Of a stretch of DNA of 37,993 bases, positions 14,763 to 24,279 are shown piece after piece. The notes under the pieces are model-generated. The model saw nothing but the letters and a program-made list of their open reading frames with translations. It did not search any database and was not told where the DNA came from. The translations under genes and the position numbers were made by a program. Source of the stretch: Prolixibacteraceae bacterium (lineage in GTDB: Bacteria > Bacteroidota > Bacteroidia > Bacteroidales > Prolixibacteraceae); assembly GCA_021740385.1 (NCBI GenBank), contig JAIOZY010000049.1, positions 1 through 37,993 on the forward strand, read 5' to 3'. Each line of letters begins with the position of its first letter. The stretch's first letter is position 1.

Positions 14763-15461
14763 TTATGGTTTGTTTTTTTTAACAATGTTTTTTATCAGCA
14801 ATATGTTATAAATGGAGTCGACAATTTCGGTTTCGTTAAATTTTGCCTGATTAAATGTAATGTCAAAATCTTCAGGAATAACCTTTTTTCCTTTAATCGA
14901 TTTCCGAAAACCGGTCCGGTTTTTTTCTGTGTTCATTATGTACGTGAGGGCTTCATCTTTCCGTATGCACTTGTTTATTATAATGTTATTAATTCTCCAT
15001 TCAAGCGGGGCGTCGATGCGTACATGGAGCGAATTTTTAATTTCTGTACAAATGATGTTTGAAGCACGGCCTACAATGATTTTGTTGCCCTCGTATGCAA
15101 AACGCAGAATAACATCGATTACTGTTTTTCTAAATTTGCGTTCTAATTGATAAGTGTTTGAGATAAAGGCCTGGGCAATTTCATCCATAATCGACCTGTC
15201 GGTATTTTTGTATATGTCTTTGATATTCTCTGGTTTAAGGTTTAATGCTTTTGCCGATTCATGCAATACTTCTTTGTTAATCACCTCCCATTGTTCATTG
15301 CCCGATGCCGAAATTTTTGCAGCAATTTTTCGTGCAATTTGGTTTGCAGTGCAACCCGCGGCACGCGAAATCGTAACAATGGGGCCGGCTTCTTTGTCGT
15401 AATTTTCCATGGCTGTTTCATTCAGCCTTTTCGACATGTAATCGTAAAAAACATCGTTCAT
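14763..15461 (-). CDS. Cytidylate kinase-like family protein
   Basis: A 232-residue protein of the cytidylate-kinase-like group (PF13189-type P-loop kinases of unknown substrate). Family landmarks: GPIVTISRAAGCTANQIARKIAAKI in place of the usual ISREFGSGGREIA P-loop region, IIVGRASNIICTE (about 130-142), LHVRIDAPLEWRINNII and the Asp/Phe-rich C-terminal FDITFNQAKF. The P-loop segment has no canonical GKS/T, which is usual for this family, and here the GSGG is GCTA. The annotated ATG (15461) is preferred over an upstream TTG. The gene stands alone, convergent with the PadR gene. The substrate is unknown. Confidence 0.82.
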   Translation of the reverse strand: MNDVFYDYMSKRLNETAMENYDKEAGPIVTISRAAGCTANQIARKIAAKISASGNEQWEVINKEVLHESAKALNLKPENIKDIYKNTDRSIMDEIAQAFISNTYQLERKFRKTVIDVILRFAYEGNKIIVGRASNIICTEIKNSLHVRIDAPLEWRINNIIINKCIRKDEALTYIMNTEKNRTGFRKSIKGKKVIPEDFDITFNQAKFNETEIVDSIYNILLIKNIVKKNKP

Positions 15462-15599
15462 GGCTTTCTGTTTTACTCGCAATAAATTTTGCCTCTTGTA
15501 TTGAAAAAGAAGCGGTTTTTTTTATCAACAATATAATTTACAAATTTTTATCCAAAAAGAAGAATTTACGCTTAACAGATTCTTTCATTTTACATTATT

Positions 15600-15807
15600 T
15601 TTAATGCCGGGAAATGTTGTATATCATCATCTCATCCCTTTGTCTGTTCAAATACAGCGAGATGGGAAGGTGTAATGAACAATTCGATAAAAACATTGTT
15701 TTTTAATTACTTTTTAGTTGTAGTGAAATGTTGATTAAGAAACACCAACTACGCTTTAATTTGGTTTTTGGGATTGAAAGTCGCCTGTAAAATGGCGGCT
15801 TTTTTTT
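15600..15807 (+). ncRNA. Possible small RNA ending at an orphan terminator
   Basis: The interval 15462-15982 has no gene on the plus strand, yet it contains a good plus-strand terminator at 15779-15807. Upstream of it a nested stem can be drawn (CATCTC with GAGATG, enclosing CTGT/ACAG, about 15628-15665), as can TAGTTG/CAACTA (about 15715-15751). This suggests a short transcript starting somewhere near 15560-15620. No dual-box promoter was found, so the 5' end given is only a guess. Confidence 0.3.
15779..15807 (+). terminator. Rho-independent terminator without an upstream gene
   Basis: A 7-bp stem with one G-U pair (AGTCGCC 15779-15785, GGCGGCT 15794-15800) and an 8-nt loop is followed by eight T. 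It points rightward, but the nearest rightward gene ends 1.3 kb upstream and has its own terminator. Confidence 0.7.
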
Positions 15808-15982
15808 GAAGGAATTGAACCTGAAGCCGGATAAATTTAATGGCATCAATTGGGACGTTAATCATAACAAATGACCGGTTAATCAAAAACCTCAAAAATC
15901 GTTACAATAATATAATGAAAGCTGGTGTTTCTGTTTTATTTTTATTGTTGTATCGTCGAAAAGTGATTAGTAAGAATTATAC

Positions 15983-17914
15983 ATGAAGAGGTTTATTTCC
16001 ATATTGTTTGTTGGCATTTTTGTTAACGTTTCTTTGTTCGGAGGGCAAAGCCTTTTAACCAAAGAATGCGATATGGAGGCCATTCCTCAACTTTTTATCG
16101 AAGGCCATTCCTGGGTTAATTTTCCCAAATTTGACGATCGTGATTATTGGAATGCTGTTCCAGAAGAAGTAAAGCAATTGATTATTGCAGATGGGCAAAA
16201 AGCAGCAGCCACTCCTCCCGAGGTGCTTACCGGTTACGACTATTTGCTTTTTAAACAAGGCGATTCTTACGATAAAGTTTCACAAAAAATATTATCGAAA
16301 AAGAACAGGCTTGAAACATTGATTTTGGCAGAATTGCTTGAAGGCGAAGGCCATTTTATTGATGAAATATCAAATTCAGTATGGGATTTATGTGCTTTGG
16401 GGAACTGGACCGGACCAGAAGCACAATACCTGCAAACCGGAAAACTCGGGCTTCCTGCCTACGATAAAATTGTTGTTGATGAACTTGCAGGCGAAATTGC
16501 CGGCATACTCTCGTGGGCCTATTATTTTTTCGAAAATGAGTTTAACGAAATTGATCCGAACCTTACAAACTGGATTGTATCATCGGTAAGGAATCGTTTT
16601 TTGAAGCCAAATCTCGATAAATATGATCTTTTTTGGATGTGCTATCGAACAAACAGCGTGACCTACCAAACCCCATGGATTAGCTACAACTGGCTTTTAG
16701 CCAATTTGCTAATTGAAAAAGATAACCAAAAGCGTCAACAGTCGATTTATAAAGCGCTTGAATGCCTCGACCAGTTTTATAAACAAATGCCTTCGGACGG
16801 TGCATGCAGTAGTGGTGCTGAAATATGGCAATATTCAGTAGGGAAATACTTCCAGTCGCTCGAGCTCCTTGAGCTTGTTTCGGTAGGTGAAATTGATATT
16901 TACAACGATGAAGTTTTGAAGAAAATGGGTGAGTTCATTTGCTACACCCACATCAGCGATAATTATTACTTTAACTATTCCGAATGTTCGCCCGGTTTAA
17001 TACTGCCTGCCAGCTTGATATTTCGTTACGGTAAAAAAGTTGGCAGTAATATTATGATGGAATACGGGAGCTATTTAGCCCGTAAAGGCCTTGAAACCCA
17101 AAAACCTTTAAACGGCGACCTTTTTAACAAATTGAACTACATAACCGGATTTGACGAATTGACCGATAGCGAGGGAAGTGAACCGTTACCGGCAAATTCG
17201 TATTTCCCCGAAAGCCAGATTATTACTGCCCGTTCGGAAGCCGGAACGAACGAAGGTTTTTTCTTCGGGTTTAAAGGGGGGCATAACGATGAATTGGCCA
17301 ACCAAAACGATGCCGGTAATTTTGTTTTATATGCCAACGGGAAACCCTTTATTGTTGATCCCGGGAAAGTGGGAAAAACCGTTAAGTCGATCAATTATAA
17401 TGAGCGTTATAATATTTGGGCCAATCAATCGGCCTGGCACAACCTTCCTACAATAAACGGATATATGGAAAGTAAAGGGGCAAACCATCGTGTTGTGGGG
17501 ATTGAACAGTCTGCTTCCGACAGGGATGTGAAAGTTTCGATGAACCTCCTTTATGCATACGATCTTAAGGCCGGCATTAATAAATGGGAACGCACCTTTG
17601 ACTTTGACCGGAAAAGGGGACTGACCATAACCGATGATTTTGAACTGGAAGAAATTAAGGGTGAAACATTCGTTTCCTTTATAACGGTATCGGAACCACA
17701 AATTAAAAAACCGGGTGAACTGACTTTTACAATTGACAACGAAAAATATTCCTTCGATTATAAAGCTTCCGATTTTGAGGTTTTTGTAGAAGAAGTTGAA
17801 ACAAGTTCCGATGTTTATCTTAAAAATTGGGGCTCTAACCTTTACCGTATTGTTCTTAAACCAAAATCACACCAACGTTCCGGAAGGTGGAATTATTCAT
17901 TCACAAAAGGGTGA
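15983..17914 (+). CDS. Secreted heparinase II/III-like protein with altered active-site motifs
   Basis: A 643-residue protein with a signal peptide (MKRFISILFVGIFVNVSLFGGQ), an alpha/alpha-toroid region (about 60-370) and a C-terminal beta-sandwich (about 400-640) typical of heparinase II/III polysaccharide lyases. The core KGGHNDELANQNDAGNFVLY (434 = His of GGHN) and WHNLPTING (His486) align with the family. In the usual family form of this motif (HNHND) two histidines occur; here they read Ala439 and Gln441. The toroid motif usually seen as CDEGPxYW reads CSSGAEIW. These changes suggest a different substrate or lost lyase activity (inference). It converges on the symporter gene with 11 nt between. 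Substrate unknown; acidic glycans are the family norm. Confidence 0.85.
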   Translation: MKRFISILFVGIFVNVSLFGGQSLLTKECDMEAIPQLFIEGHSWVNFPKFDDRDYWNAVPEEVKQLIIADGQKAAATPPEVLTGYDYLLFKQGDSYDKVSQKILSKKNRLETLILAELLEGEGHFIDEISNSVWDLCALGNWTGPEAQYLQTGKLGLPAYDKIVVDELAGEIAGILSWAYYFFENEFNEIDPNLTNWIVSSVRNRFLKPNLDKYDLFWMCYRTNSVTYQTPWISYNWLLANLLIEKDNQKRQQSIYKALECLDQFYKQMPSDGACSSGAEIWQYSVGKYFQSLELLELVSVGEIDIYNDEVLKKMGEFICYTHISDNYYFNYSECSPGLILPASLIFRYGKKVGSNIMMEYGSYLARKGLETQKPLNGDLFNKLNYITGFDELTDSEGSEPLPANSYFPESQIITARSEAGTNEGFFFGFKGGHNDELANQNDAGNFVLYANGKPFIVDPGKVGKTVKSINYNERYNIWANQSAWHNLPTINGYMESKGANHRVVGIEQSASDRDVKVSMNLLYAYDLKAGINKWERTFDFDRKRGLTITDDFELEEIKGETFVSFITVSEPQIKKPGELTFTIDNEKYSFDYKASDFEVFVEEVETSSDVYLKNWGSNLYRIVLKPKSHQRSGRWNYSFTKG

Positions 17915-17925
17915 AAAACGCAATT

Positions 17926-19287
17926 TCAAGTTTGGCCCTTGTTGCTTCTTTTTCGCGGTTTTTTTGCACCCAGTAGCAGCAATGTTAAATTGATTAAAAA
18001 AGCAGCTACAATGATCAGGTTTCCGGTTTGAGACGAATAATAAATGGCTGTTAATTTTCCGGTTAGTGCCACTATGCTTCCTGCAATAATCGAAGCCGAA
18101 AGAAATCCCCGTTTAATTAACACACCGGCGAGCCCTGCCATGAGCGGAAAGAAAAATGCACCGGAATAAATGGTGAGGGCAATGAGCAACAGTTCAATAA
18201 TCGAGTTAAATTTGAGGGCTATTGCAATGCTTATTGCCCCAATTACACAAATCATTATACGGGTAAGTTTCAACGAACGTTTTCCAAAATGGCCTTTTTC
18301 AATCAGGTCGGTTAGAATAATCGAGGCGCTTAATAATGTTGTGTCGGCCGAAGAGAGCACAACACTTAGAAATGTGATAGCAATAAGTGGTACAGCCCAG
18401 ACCGGAAGCAGATTGGTGGACAGTTCTACCAGCATTGATCCACCGGGTGGCAAGGAAATATGTTTTGCGCCAAATGCACTTAAGTAGCCAATCATTACTG
18501 CAATTGGAATGAGTAATAAAGCCGTTGTGAGTAACGATTTTTTAGCTGTTCGTTCGTTTTTTGCACAAAAAACCCTCGAGTAAATATCGGGGCCGGCGGT
18601 AAAAGTGGTTGAATAGGTAAGAATAAGTATGAAGAGGTCGAAAGGCTTGAAATTGGGATTAAAGGGAAACGAAGATGTTGTGTGTTTGATGTTTTCTGCC
18701 GGGTGGTAGTTGAATGCCAAAAAACTGATAACCAGCAAGCCGGATAAAATCATAACGGCCTGTAGCAGGTCAGTTTTTAATACCGAAATTTGACCTCCGG
18801 CCATGGTATATAGGATGAAAATCGTACCCGAGATAACAACCCCGGAAGAGTAATTGAGCCCGGCAAAACTTTCTAAAATGCGGGCCGATGCAATTACCTG
18901 TGCTGCAACAATGCCCAGCCAGGCCAGGGGAATCACAACCGATGCTATTTTTTTTATACGGTTGTCGAACAAGTCTTCCAGTAATTCCGGCAGGGTAAAG
19001 CGCCCCATTTTTTTTATTTTTTTCACAAGGGGCAATAAAGCAAATAACCCCATTGCCGCACAAAGCATAAACCACGTGGTAGCCCGGCCCATTTGCATGC
19101 CGGCATCAATGGCACCAATAATTGCCGAACCACCCAGTATGGTTGCCAGTAAACTGCCTGTAACAGAAAGAAAACTGCCACGGTTGCGGGCAACAAAAAA
19201 ATCGGTATAGCCCTTTATTTTTCGGTAACTCGAAACAGCTATAACCAGTAGAATCGTTCCGTAAATTACCAGCGCTAAAAAAATCAT
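17926..19287 (-). CDS. Sodium:solute symporter (SSS family)
   Basis: A 453-residue inner-membrane carrier with about twelve to thirteen hydrophobic segments. Family features are the N-terminal GYTDFFVARNRGSFLSVTGSLLATILGGSAIIGAIDAGMQMG region, TLPELLEDLFDNRIKK, the central YTMAGGQISVLKTDLLQAVMI and TFTAGPDIYSRVFCAKNERTAKKS. The substrate cannot be read from the sequence. The gene lies 33 nt after the giant PAS kinase gene on the same strand and is probably cotranscribed with it. It converges on the heparinase-like gene, so uptake of a sugar or uronic acid product is possible, but this is inference from proximity only. Confidence 0.92.
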   Translation of the reverse strand: MIFLALVIYGTILLVIAVSSYRKIKGYTDFFVARNRGSFLSVTGSLLATILGGSAIIGAIDAGMQMGRATTWFMLCAAMGLFALLPLVKKIKKMGRFTLPELLEDLFDNRIKKIASVVIPLAWLGIVAAQVIASARILESFAGLNYSSGVVISGTIFILYTMAGGQISVLKTDLLQAVMILSGLLVISFLAFNYHPAENIKHTTSSFPFNPNFKPFDLFILILTYSTTFTAGPDIYSRVFCAKNERTAKKSLLTTALLLIPIAVMIGYLSAFGAKHISLPPGGSMLVELSTNLLPVWAVPLIAITFLSVVLSSADTTLLSASIILTDLIEKGHFGKRSLKLTRIMICVIGAISIAIALKFNSIIELLLIALTIYSGAFFFPLMAGLAGVLIKRGFLSASIIAGSIVALTGKLTAIYYSSQTGNLIIVAAFLINLTLLLLGAKKPRKRSNKGQT

Positions 19288-19320
19288 AATGATTCCTTTG
19301 ATAACAGAGTGCGAAGAAAA

Positions 19321-22300
19321 CTATTTATATAAAATTTCGGAAATGGTTTGTGATAATTTCTTAATGCTGACCGGTTTTTGTATTATCCCGTTTTTATCGG
19401 TTGTAATTTTGTTTTTTAATTCTTCGGTTATATTATAGCCGGTTAGCAATATTGACTTCATTTGCTGGTTTATTTTTCTCATCTTTTCGTATAAATCAGC
19501 CCCGTTAATTTCAGGCATGAACATATCGAGCATAACGAGGTCAATTTTTGAATAATTGCTATCATAAAAGCTCAGTGCTTTTTTCCCGTCGGAGAAGCTG
19601 TAAACATCGTAACCCAATTCGTTTAAAAGTTCGGTAGTAATAACGCGTACAAGGTCTTCGTCATCAATCAGCAATATATTGGCCGATCCTTTTACAATAC
19701 CAAGTTCATCGGGTTGGTTCTCCGTTTCAATTTTTTCATCATCGGCTTGAGGAAGGTAAATGTTAATGCTGGTTCCCTGCCCGGGTTTGCTGAAAACTCT
19801 TATAGAACCGCCCTGCGCTTTAATGATTTGATTGGAAATGGTTAAGCCCAGGCCTGAATTTTGCCTGAATTGTTTTGTTGTAAAAAACGGGTCGAATATT
19901 TTTTTTAGGTTTGCTTCGTCAATACCCTCACCGGTGTCGGTTACTATAATTCTAAAATATTTGCCTTTGGGGTAATCCGCTTTTATATCGGGAGAAGAAG
20001 TTTCAAAATATACCGTATTCAGGGCAATATTAATTTCGCCTTCCCCGGTTATTGAATCAATAGCGTTTTGGGTGATGTTATTAATGGCTTGCTTAATCTG
20101 AGCCGGGTTGCCAAGTATTATTTCTTTTTTGGGCGTTGGTTTAAAATTAATTTTTAACCCGGCCGGTAAGGTGAAGTTCTTAATGGTTTCCTCAATTACA
20201 ACGTTGAGGTCAGTTGCAACCGAAAGAACATTTGAATCGGATGAAAATGAAAGAAGTCTTTTTGCAAGGTCGGTTGCCCGTTGGGTCGATAAAATGAGCT
20301 TGTCGGCATATTCAATGAGTTGTTTATCGTTAATGTTGCTTTTAAGCAGGTATGCCGTACCGTAAATACTCATTAAATTGTTGTTGAATTCACGGGCAAA
20401 ACTTTTAGCGATGTGATTAAGGGTTTGAAGCCGTTCGTTGGTTAAAACAGAACGGGTTTCTTCTTTGTATTTTGTAATATCGGCAATGGTTTGTATAGCA
20501 AACTCGGTATCTCCAAACTGGTTTTTGTAACCCGATAAAAATGAGCTGGACCAAAATTTGCTGCCTTCTTTTTTTACCATTTGGTTCACAATATTTGTTG
20601 ATGGGGAAATCCCGGTAAAAAGCTGAGAAAGTTTGGTGATGATTTCGCCTAAATATTCCGTGGTTACAAGTTCGTCGATTTTTTTATGCCTGAGTTCTTC
20701 GGCTTCATATTGCGTTAAGCGCGAATATTCTTCATTCGATAATACAATTTGCCTGTTTTTGTCGATCAGGGCAAGGCCAACAGGTGCATTGGTAAAAAAT
20801 TGCCGGTATTTTTGTAGGTTTATTTTAATTTTTTCATATTCGGTTTTATGGTCGGTAACATCGATTGCCGAAACAATGTAACCCTTCATTCCCGAAATAT
20901 CGGTAGCAATTATACGCAGGGATATGTGCCTTGAGCCCGGCAATTCAAGCTCCTTGGTAAACGTTTCCCCGGTTTTGAGGGCAATGATTTGATGGCTTAG
21001 CTTGCTCAGCGCAGAAATTGATCCAAGGGGTATGCGTTCATTGATGCCCAACTGTATATCGAGGTTTTTTAGCAGGGCATTATTGTATAATTGAATCTCC
21101 AGTTTCGAATTGCACAACCCAATTCCTTCGGTTAAATTTTCAAGGGCCAGTTTATTCAGGAAAAAGTCATTTTCAAGCCGGTTTATTGTGTTTTTAATAT
21201 CGTTTACATCGTCAATGCAGATGAGAAAATAGGCTGTGGTATTGTCGTTATTGTATACGGGTAAAAGTTTTAACTTAACCCACGAATTATTCCTGTTAGC
21301 AAGTTGAAATGTGCTTGTGTACGATGTTTTTATTTTAAATGTTATTGTTTCAATGCCTTTTGAAATTTCGTCAGAAACTTCGGTGTTACTTATTGTTACG
21401 TTGTTTTTTGAACCGTTCTGTGTTTCGGTATAGGCGGCAAAAGTTTTGTTGTGGTAAACAATTTGTCCCGTGGGGTTTAAAAGTGCATAAGCCGAAGCAG
21501 CATTGTCGAAAATTGCAGCAAATTGTTTTTCTTTTTCGGTCAATTCAATCTCCTTTTCTTTTCGTTTAGAAACATCGTTAAACGAAAACATGATAGCGTT
21601 TTCATCGTTAATGGGCAGGTTCGATATAAAAATTTCAACCCATTTTATGCGGTTGTTTTTTGTTTCAATCCTGATATCGGATTTTTCAACCCTGGCCGGG
21701 TTGTTTCTTATGTCATCGAGCATTTTGTTAATAACAAGCCTGTCTTCGGGCACCGCAACCATAAACGGTGTTATCTTTTTCGATGTTATTTCTTTATTTG
21801 TAAAGCCCGTTAATTCGGTATATTTATTGTTTGAGAAAAGAATTTCATCGTTTTGGGCAACGATAACCGGGTTGTTTAATTTTTCCGAAAGGGCTTTGTG
21901 CAAACGTTGTTCATCCTTTATTTCAAGTTCCTGCTTTTTAAATTGGGTAACTTCCTGGAAGAACCCTTTGTATCCGGTTAAAATGTTTTTTTGGTTGAAA
22001 ACGGGGACTGACTTTGAAAAGATAAATTTTGTCTGTTCGGGCAGGTTAACTCTGAATGTTTGTTCTGTTTTTGAGGGTAATCCCGATGAAATAAACTGGT
22101 TTATAAATACGTTCCGGTCATCGGGATGGATTAATTTTTCGATTTGGCGTAACGAAACCTGCCGGGTAGTTTTAAATCCGAATAAATCGAATGATTCTTC
22201 GGGGCCATCCATAACCATGGTTTGCAAATTAAGATACCAGTATCCAATGCCTGCATTATCGGTGGCAAATTTCAGGTTTTCTTTGTCGCTTAATTGGTTT

Positions 22301-24279
22301 TCTTCGGTAATTTTCTGTTTTGTTATGTCGGTATGTGTGCCGATAAAGCGTTTGGGTTTTCCTTCGTTGGTGTAGTCAATTATCTGGCCTTGTGACCGTA
22401 TCCATTTGTAGGTGCCGTTTTTGCACCTTAACCTGAAAACCACAACAAAAACCGATGTTTTTGAAAGGAAATAACTATCAATTTTATTGAATAAACGGGC
22501 AATGTCGTCGGGGTGTATTCTATTTTCAAACTCGTTGAATGTGTTTGATAATTCATCGTTTTCGTATCCCAGCATTTTTTTCCACACGGGCGAAAAATAT
22601 ACTTCATTGGTATCAACATTCCAGTCCCAAACCCCTATTGAGCTGACCTTCATCGATGTTTCCCATCTTTCATAATTGGTTTTTAGTGCTTTTTGTACCT
22701 CTTTTTGCGGGCTTATATCGCGTACAATGGCTTGTATAAACTTTTCGCTGCCGTATGAAATGGGCGAGAGTTTGATGTCGGCAAAAAAAGTATTTTGGTT
22801 TGGCTTCTGAAATATCCATTCAAACTGCACAGTGCTGCCCAGCAGCGAGTTCTGTATTTGTTCAACAGCTTTAGTCCTTGAATCTTCTCCATTGATCTGT
22901 TTCGATGGCGATAAGTTCCAAAGGGTTTTGTTTTGTAAATGTTCGCTTTCAATTCCAAAAAGGGAAATGGATTTTTGGTTGAATTCAATGATGCGGTAAT
23001 TTTTAATAATCAGGATCGCGTCGTTTGAGTAATTGAAAAGTTGTTTAAATTTTTGTTCGCTTTCAATTAGTTCTTTGTGTGCATTAACCCTTTCGGATAT
23101 ATCGCGTAGCGAAGCTACCAGTACTTTTCTTCCGCTCCAGTTAAAATAAGATAGCGAAGCTTCCACGGGAAAATTGGTCCCGTCATTTTTTCTGAAAACT
23201 TCGTTTATCAGTTTTGACTTTTGTTCAAAAATTTCTTTTTCGAAGTTGCCGGGCGAAGCTGAAAGCTCTTTAAATGCCATTTTCAGCAGTTTTTCCTTGG
23301 TGTACCCGAACATTTGTGTTGCCGTGGGGTTCACTTCAATAATTTCCCCCGAGTTATAGTCGACCATAAACAGGGCATCGCTGCCAATTGAAAAAATCTG
23401 ACGGTATTTTTCTTCACTTTCTCTAAGGGCGCTGTCGGCTTCAACAATAAGTGACACATCGCGCCAAAGGGTTGCAATAATGTTTTCAGATGGCGAATAG
23501 ATCAGCACATCGAAAAAACTGTCGAGGGGCTGTATAAACAACCGGTCTTGCTGGGGTTGGTTGGTGAGGGCCGTGAGCTTAAACAACGGGTGAAATTGTT
23601 CAAACACTTCGGGAAGCGTTGATAGTTTCCGGCCTGTTATTTCATTTTTATTTAGGTTGAGTTTTGCCTCGAAGGTTGGATTAACGTCTTTGAAAACATA
23701 GTCGGTTATGTTCCCGTCACGATCTTTTATTACTTCAAGAATGATAAAAATATCAGTGAGGTTATCGAACAGTTTTCGAAGCAGCGCTTCCTTCTTTATC
23801 GATTTTTTGGTTTCAATATGGGCCTCGGTCGTGTCGCTTAAGGTACCGGTCAGTTGTATCGGTTTTTGGTTTTTATTTCGTTCTACAAGTATTTTGAGCG
23901 ATATGTACTTTGTGCTGCCGTCGGGAACAACAATGCGCACATTCTGCCGGAATATATCATCGGATGATGATTTTTTTCTCCATTTCGATATGAATTCTTT
24001 TAGGTCGTCGGGATGTAAGTATTTCAGTACTTCATTGTAGTGTGAAAGATCGGTTGAAGGGGGGATATCAAAAATATTGTATATTTCATCTGAGTGTACG
24101 ATGGTATTTTCGGCAAAGGAATAACTCCAGTAACCTACGCTTGAAATTGCCCTGGCTTTTGAAAAAAGCTTGTCGTGTGAAGACTTTTTTAGCTGTTCAA
24201 TTTCTTTTTTCAGCAATTGGTTTTCTTCAATTAACGTGTTGTATGTTTTCTTTTCGGAATTTTCGTTTTTCCTGCTCAT
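19321..24279 (-). CDS. Giant multi-PAS hybrid histidine kinase/response regulator lacking the phospho-acceptor His
   Basis: A 1,652-residue soluble sensor without membrane segments. After an N-terminal coiled coil (about 10-35) come about ten consecutive PAS/PAC units (about 40-1280; several PAS_3-like with HPDD motifs). Next are a DHp-like helix pair, an intact HATPase domain (N-box QNAIDSI, G1 DTGEGID, F-box FDPFFTTK, G2 GLGLTIS) and a receiver domain (LLIDDED, phospho-Asp1585 in VMLDMFMP, Lys in QKP). In this kinase subtype the DHp normally reads IAHDFNN; here it reads FAREFNN, with Arg1296 (CGT) in place of His. ATP-binding and receiver residues are intact, so autophosphorylation is doubtful while signal reception or phosphatase activity may persist. 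Followed after 33 nt by the SSS symporter. Confidence 0.93.
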   Translation of the reverse strand: MSRKNENSEKKTYNTLIEENQLLKKEIEQLKKSSHDKLFSKARAISSVGYWSYSFAENTIVHSDEIYNIFDIPPSTDLSHYNEVLKYLHPDDLKEFISKWRKKSSSDDIFRQNVRIVVPDGSTKYISLKILVERNKNQKPIQLTGTLSDTTEAHIETKKSIKKEALLRKLFDNLTDIFIILEVIKDRDGNITDYVFKDVNPTFEAKLNLNKNEITGRKLSTLPEVFEQFHPLFKLTALTNQPQQDRLFIQPLDSFFDVLIYSPSENIIATLWRDVSLIVEADSALRESEEKYRQIFSIGSDALFMVDYNSGEIIEVNPTATQMFGYTKEKLLKMAFKELSASPGNFEKEIFEQKSKLINEVFRKNDGTNFPVEASLSYFNWSGRKVLVASLRDISERVNAHKELIESEQKFKQLFNYSNDAILIIKNYRIIEFNQKSISLFGIESEHLQNKTLWNLSPSKQINGEDSRTKAVEQIQNSLLGSTVQFEWIFQKPNQNTFFADIKLSPISYGSEKFIQAIVRDISPQKEVQKALKTNYERWETSMKVSSIGVWDWNVDTNEVYFSPVWKKMLGYENDELSNTFNEFENRIHPDDIARLFNKIDSYFLSKTSVFVVVFRLRCKNGTYKWIRSQGQIIDYTNEGKPKRFIGTHTDITKQKITEENQLSDKENLKFATDNAGIGYWYLNLQTMVMDGPEESFDLFGFKTTRQVSLRQIEKLIHPDDRNVFINQFISSGLPSKTEQTFRVNLPEQTKFIFSKSVPVFNQKNILTGYKGFFQEVTQFKKQELEIKDEQRLHKALSEKLNNPVIVAQNDEILFSNNKYTELTGFTNKEITSKKITPFMVAVPEDRLVINKMLDDIRNNPARVEKSDIRIETKNNRIKWVEIFISNLPINDENAIMFSFNDVSKRKEKEIELTEKEKQFAAIFDNAASAYALLNPTGQIVYHNKTFAAYTETQNGSKNNVTISNTEVSDEISKGIETITFKIKTSYTSTFQLANRNNSWVKLKLLPVYNNDNTTAYFLICIDDVNDIKNTINRLENDFFLNKLALENLTEGIGLCNSKLEIQLYNNALLKNLDIQLGINERIPLGSISALSKLSHQIIALKTGETFTKELELPGSRHISLRIIATDISGMKGYIVSAIDVTDHKTEYEKIKINLQKYRQFFTNAPVGLALIDKNRQIVLSNEEYSRLTQYEAEELRHKKIDELVTTEYLGEIITKLSQLFTGISPSTNIVNQMVKKEGSKFWSSSFLSGYKNQFGDTEFAIQTIADITKYKEETRSVLTNERLQTLNHIAKSFAREFNNNLMSIYGTAYLLKSNINDKQLIEYADKLILSTQRATDLAKRLLSFSSDSNVLSVATDLNVVIEETIKNFTLPAGLKINFKPTPKKEIILGNPAQIKQAINNITQNAIDSITGEGEINIALNTVYFETSSPDIKADYPKGKYFRIIVTDTGEGIDEANLKKIFDPFFTTKQFRQNSGLGLTISNQIIKAQGGSIRVFSKPGQGTSINIYLPQADDEKIETENQPDELGIVKGSANILLIDDEDLVRVITTELLNELGYDVYSFSDGKKALSFYDSNYSKIDLVMLDMFMPEINGADLYEKMRKINQQMKSILLTGYNITEELKNKITTDKNGIIQKPVSIKKLSQTISEILYK

